From: SZUA-252 sp035716005
GTDB lineage: Bacteria; Eisenbacteria; RBG-16-71-46; SZUA-252
Length of the DNA: 40,038 bases
NCBI GenBank assembly: GCA_035716005.1
Contig: DASTKG010000020.1
Span: 1-40,038 of the forward strand
Direction of reading: 5' to 3'
Each line of letters opens with the position of its first letter. Position 1 is the stretch's first letter. A program made the position numbers and the translations under genes. The notes below the pieces were generated by a model that was not told the origin of the DNA, did not search any database, and worked only from the letters and a program-made list of their open reading frames with translations. Positions 38,529 to 40,038 of the stretch are shown in pieces.

Positions 38529-40038
38529 GGCGCGGCGAGTTCCGCGACGACGCTCTCGATGTAGCGGTTGGCCACGGCGACGTCGGTCAGACGGCCGTGG
38601 GCGACCGGCTCCGTCACGTACGAGTGTTCCGTGAAACGGTCGCCGAGCACGTTCGACTCCAGGTGGCGCGACAGCACCGCCTCGGCCGGAGCGGCCTCCG
38701 TGTTGGAGAAGACGAACCGAACGCTCGGAATCCGCGCCGTGGCGGCGCGGTACCAGCCCGGAAGCGGATCTCCACCTCCCTCGAACGGGGCGATCAGCTC
38801 CGCCGAGTAGCGCCGCAGCGGCTCCAGATCGGAGCCGAACTTCATGAAGGTCTGCGCGATGTAGGTCTGAAGCGTGAGCCATGCCGGGAGGGACGTGACC
38901 CCGTCGCCGAGCGACTTGAGCGCGTCGACGATTCCTTCGGGATTTCCGGTGTCCATCCGAGCATAGAGCCTCGAGACGAAGCAGGTCTCCATGCTGACGT
39001 TCGTGCCCAGAGCCACCAGCCCCGCCACGTCGACGCCCACTCCCTGATCCGATTCGATCATGCGGAGGAACTGATCCGCTCCCGCCGAGAAACCGACGAG
39101 AATCGTGCGCGCCGGGCGGACCTCGCGCACGAGTTCGGCGAGGAGAATCCGCATGAGCTGCGAATGATCGTCGAACGAGAGCGTCGGGCGGTAGGCGTCG
39201 TTCGGCGCGAACCCGGCCAGAGAGGCGGAAACGGCCCGATACGGAAGGCTCCGCAAGGAAGCCTCGAATCTCCGGTGGTCTCCCCCCACGCCGTGCAGGA
39301 AGAAGACGAGCGTTTCCGATTCCACTCCATTGTCGATGTAGGTCAACGGGTAGCCGATGAGGCGCGGATTCCGAATCGACAACTGGCGCACGTGGGCCGC
39401 GGTCAGCAGGAAGCGCCGCTCCACCGGTTCGGCCGTCTTGCGATCGGCGGGCGAGTCGGCGGATGCCCCGAGGTCGAGGTCCCGCAGCAGTTCCTCGAGC
39501 TCGTTCCGCACGTCGAGGCTCGTCTGGACTCGGCGCTCGGGATCCTTCGCCAGGCAGCGCCGGACGAGCCACGCAAGCTGCGGCGGCGCGTCGGGGCGCA
39601 GCGTGGCGAGAGCGGGCGCCTCCTGATTCAAGATGGCGCTCATGACATCGGCCGACGTGCGTCCTTCGAACGGACGGCGTCCCGTGAGCAACTCGAACAG
39701 GACGATCCCGAGGGAGAAGACGTCGGTCCGGGCGTCGACGCGATCGCCCCGAATCTGCTCGGGTGAGAGGTACGCGGTGGTGCCGAGGATCGCGCCGGGG
39801 CTCGTCATGGTGCCGGGTGGGGTGGTCACGTCGGTGGGCGCGGGCGCCGCGGCCCCGGCGTCCGTCAACTTGGCCAGGCCGAAGTCGAGCACCTTCACCC
39901 GTCCCGCCTTCGTGACGAAGAGGTTCTCGGGTTTCAGGTCGCGGTGGACGATTCCTTTGGCGTGGGCCGCCGAGAGCCCCTCCGCCGCTTGCGCCGCATA
40001 GGCGAGGGCCTTGCGGAGCGGAAGCGCGCCGCCTTGGA
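38525..40038 (-). CDS. Ser/Thr protein kinase fused to an alpha/beta-hydrolase domain (5' end cut by window edge)
   Basis: Fusion protein; the visible part starts inside the kinase domain near the window's right edge, so the N-lobe and start codon are missing. The kinase C-lobe has HRDLKPEN, DFGLAKL, TTAYLSPEQIRGD and FSLGIVLFELLTG, ending near LEELLRDLD. With no membrane helix between them, an alpha/beta-hydrolase follows: an oxyanion-type FFLHGVGGDHRRFE, nucleophile elbow GFSAGAD (GxSxG), and a late PVAHGRLTD that supplies the likely catalytic His. Unlike the other two kinases, it lacks PD40 repeats, so it seems wholly cytosolic. Part of its 3' region is duplicated at 37986-38057. The hydrolase substrate is unknown. 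Confidence 0.88.
   Translation of the reverse strand, partial: QGGALPLRKALAYAAQAAEGLSAAHAKGIVHRDLKPENLFVTKAGRVKVLDFGLAKLTDAGAAAPAPTDVTTPPGTMTSPGAILGTTAYLSPEQIRGDRVDARTDVFSLGIVLFELLTGRRPFEGRTSADVMSAILNQEAPALATLRPDAPPQLAWLVRRCLAKDPERRVQTSLDVRNELEELLRDLDLGASADSPADRKTAEPVERRFLLTAAHVRQLSIRNPRLIGYPLTYIDNGVESETLVFFLHGVGGDHRRFEASLRSLPYRAVSASLAGFAPNDAYRPTLSFDDHSQLMRILLAELVREVRPARTILVGFSAGADQFLRMIESDQGVGVDVAGLVALGTNVSMETCFVSRLYARMDTGNPEGIVDALKSLGDGVTSLPAWLTLQTYIAQTFMKFGSDLEPLRRYSAELIAPFEGGGDPLPGWYRAATARIPSVRFVFSNTEAAPAEAVLSRHLESNVLGDRFTEHSYVTEPVAHGRLTDVAVANRYIESVVAELAAP

Noticed and set aside
37984..38846. The 72-bp direct repeat as ends of a mobile element
   Set aside because: No transposase or integrase lies between the copies, one copy is wholly within the coding sequence of the intact gene, and the enclosed gene is an ordinary DUF1428 protein.

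Overview
This is a high-G+C (about two thirds by eye), densely coded bacterial chromosomal window with no tRNA, rRNA, CRISPR array, transposase or phage genes. It holds 34 complete protein genes, one gene cut by the right edge and one gene remnant. Several traits point to an environmental Gram-negative of the Eisenbacteria/Gemmatimonadota/Acidobacteria type: large Ser/Thr kinases with extracytoplasmic TolB/PD40 propellers, a pyruvoyl arginine decarboxylase, an inositol-phosphate synthase, a CarH-like B12 photoreceptor, an HU protein and a probable outer-membrane beta-barrel. The phylum is an inference from gene style, not proven.

Layout. (1) 64-7281, minus strand: a tight housekeeping run read as threonine aldolase, rsmI, CDP-alcohol phosphatidyltransferase, inositol-3-phosphate synthase, tmk, S41 C-terminal protease, dus. 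The rsmI/phosphatidyltransferase and phosphatidyltransferase/ino1 junctions overlap, so inositol phosphate and its lipid-transfer enzyme are probably made together. (2) 7308-9768: a YugP-type membrane zinc peptidase, an HU gene with a strong promoter, and an alkaline-phosphatase-fold metalloenzyme. (3) 9828-12537, minus: a secreted protein, YbbR, pyruvoyl arginine decarboxylase and a parvulin. (4) 12642-17746: an OGG1-type glycosylase overlapping a DUF2064 glycosyltransferase, a convergent zinc-ribbon/TPR protein, then rsgA overlapping nagZ. (5) 17754-22549: an AraC regulator divergent from a flavin oxidase and a methyltransferase, with helically phased repeats between them, then DoxX and DUF1697 genes. 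(6) 22565-26588: a PD40 receptor kinase overlapping a secreted metzincin with a ricin-type lectin domain. (7) 26664-30664: a flavin reductase divergent from recQ, then a GNAT and a small zinc-ribbon protein. (8) 30680-34743: a second PD40 kinase followed by a secreted amidohydrolase. (9) 34827-37977: an Smr protein, a beta-barrel candidate, a DUF4397 lipoprotein and a divergent CarH/LitR-like regulator. (10) 37978-40038: a remnant of a kinase-hydrolase gene, a DUF1428 gene and an edge-truncated kinase fused to an alpha/beta-hydrolase.

Most notable: each of the three kinases is tied to a hydrolase (overlapping protease, downstream amidohydrolase, fused esterase-like domain). Five genes start 7-9 nt after a TANNNT box with no Shine-Dalgarno, which suggests leaderless mRNAs. 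Phased repeats lie between AraC and the flavin oxidase. A CarH-like photoreceptor with intact B12 motifs sits beside 11-bp repeats and a divergent lipoprotein. A 72-bp near-identical duplication shows past copying of the kinase-hydrolase gene.
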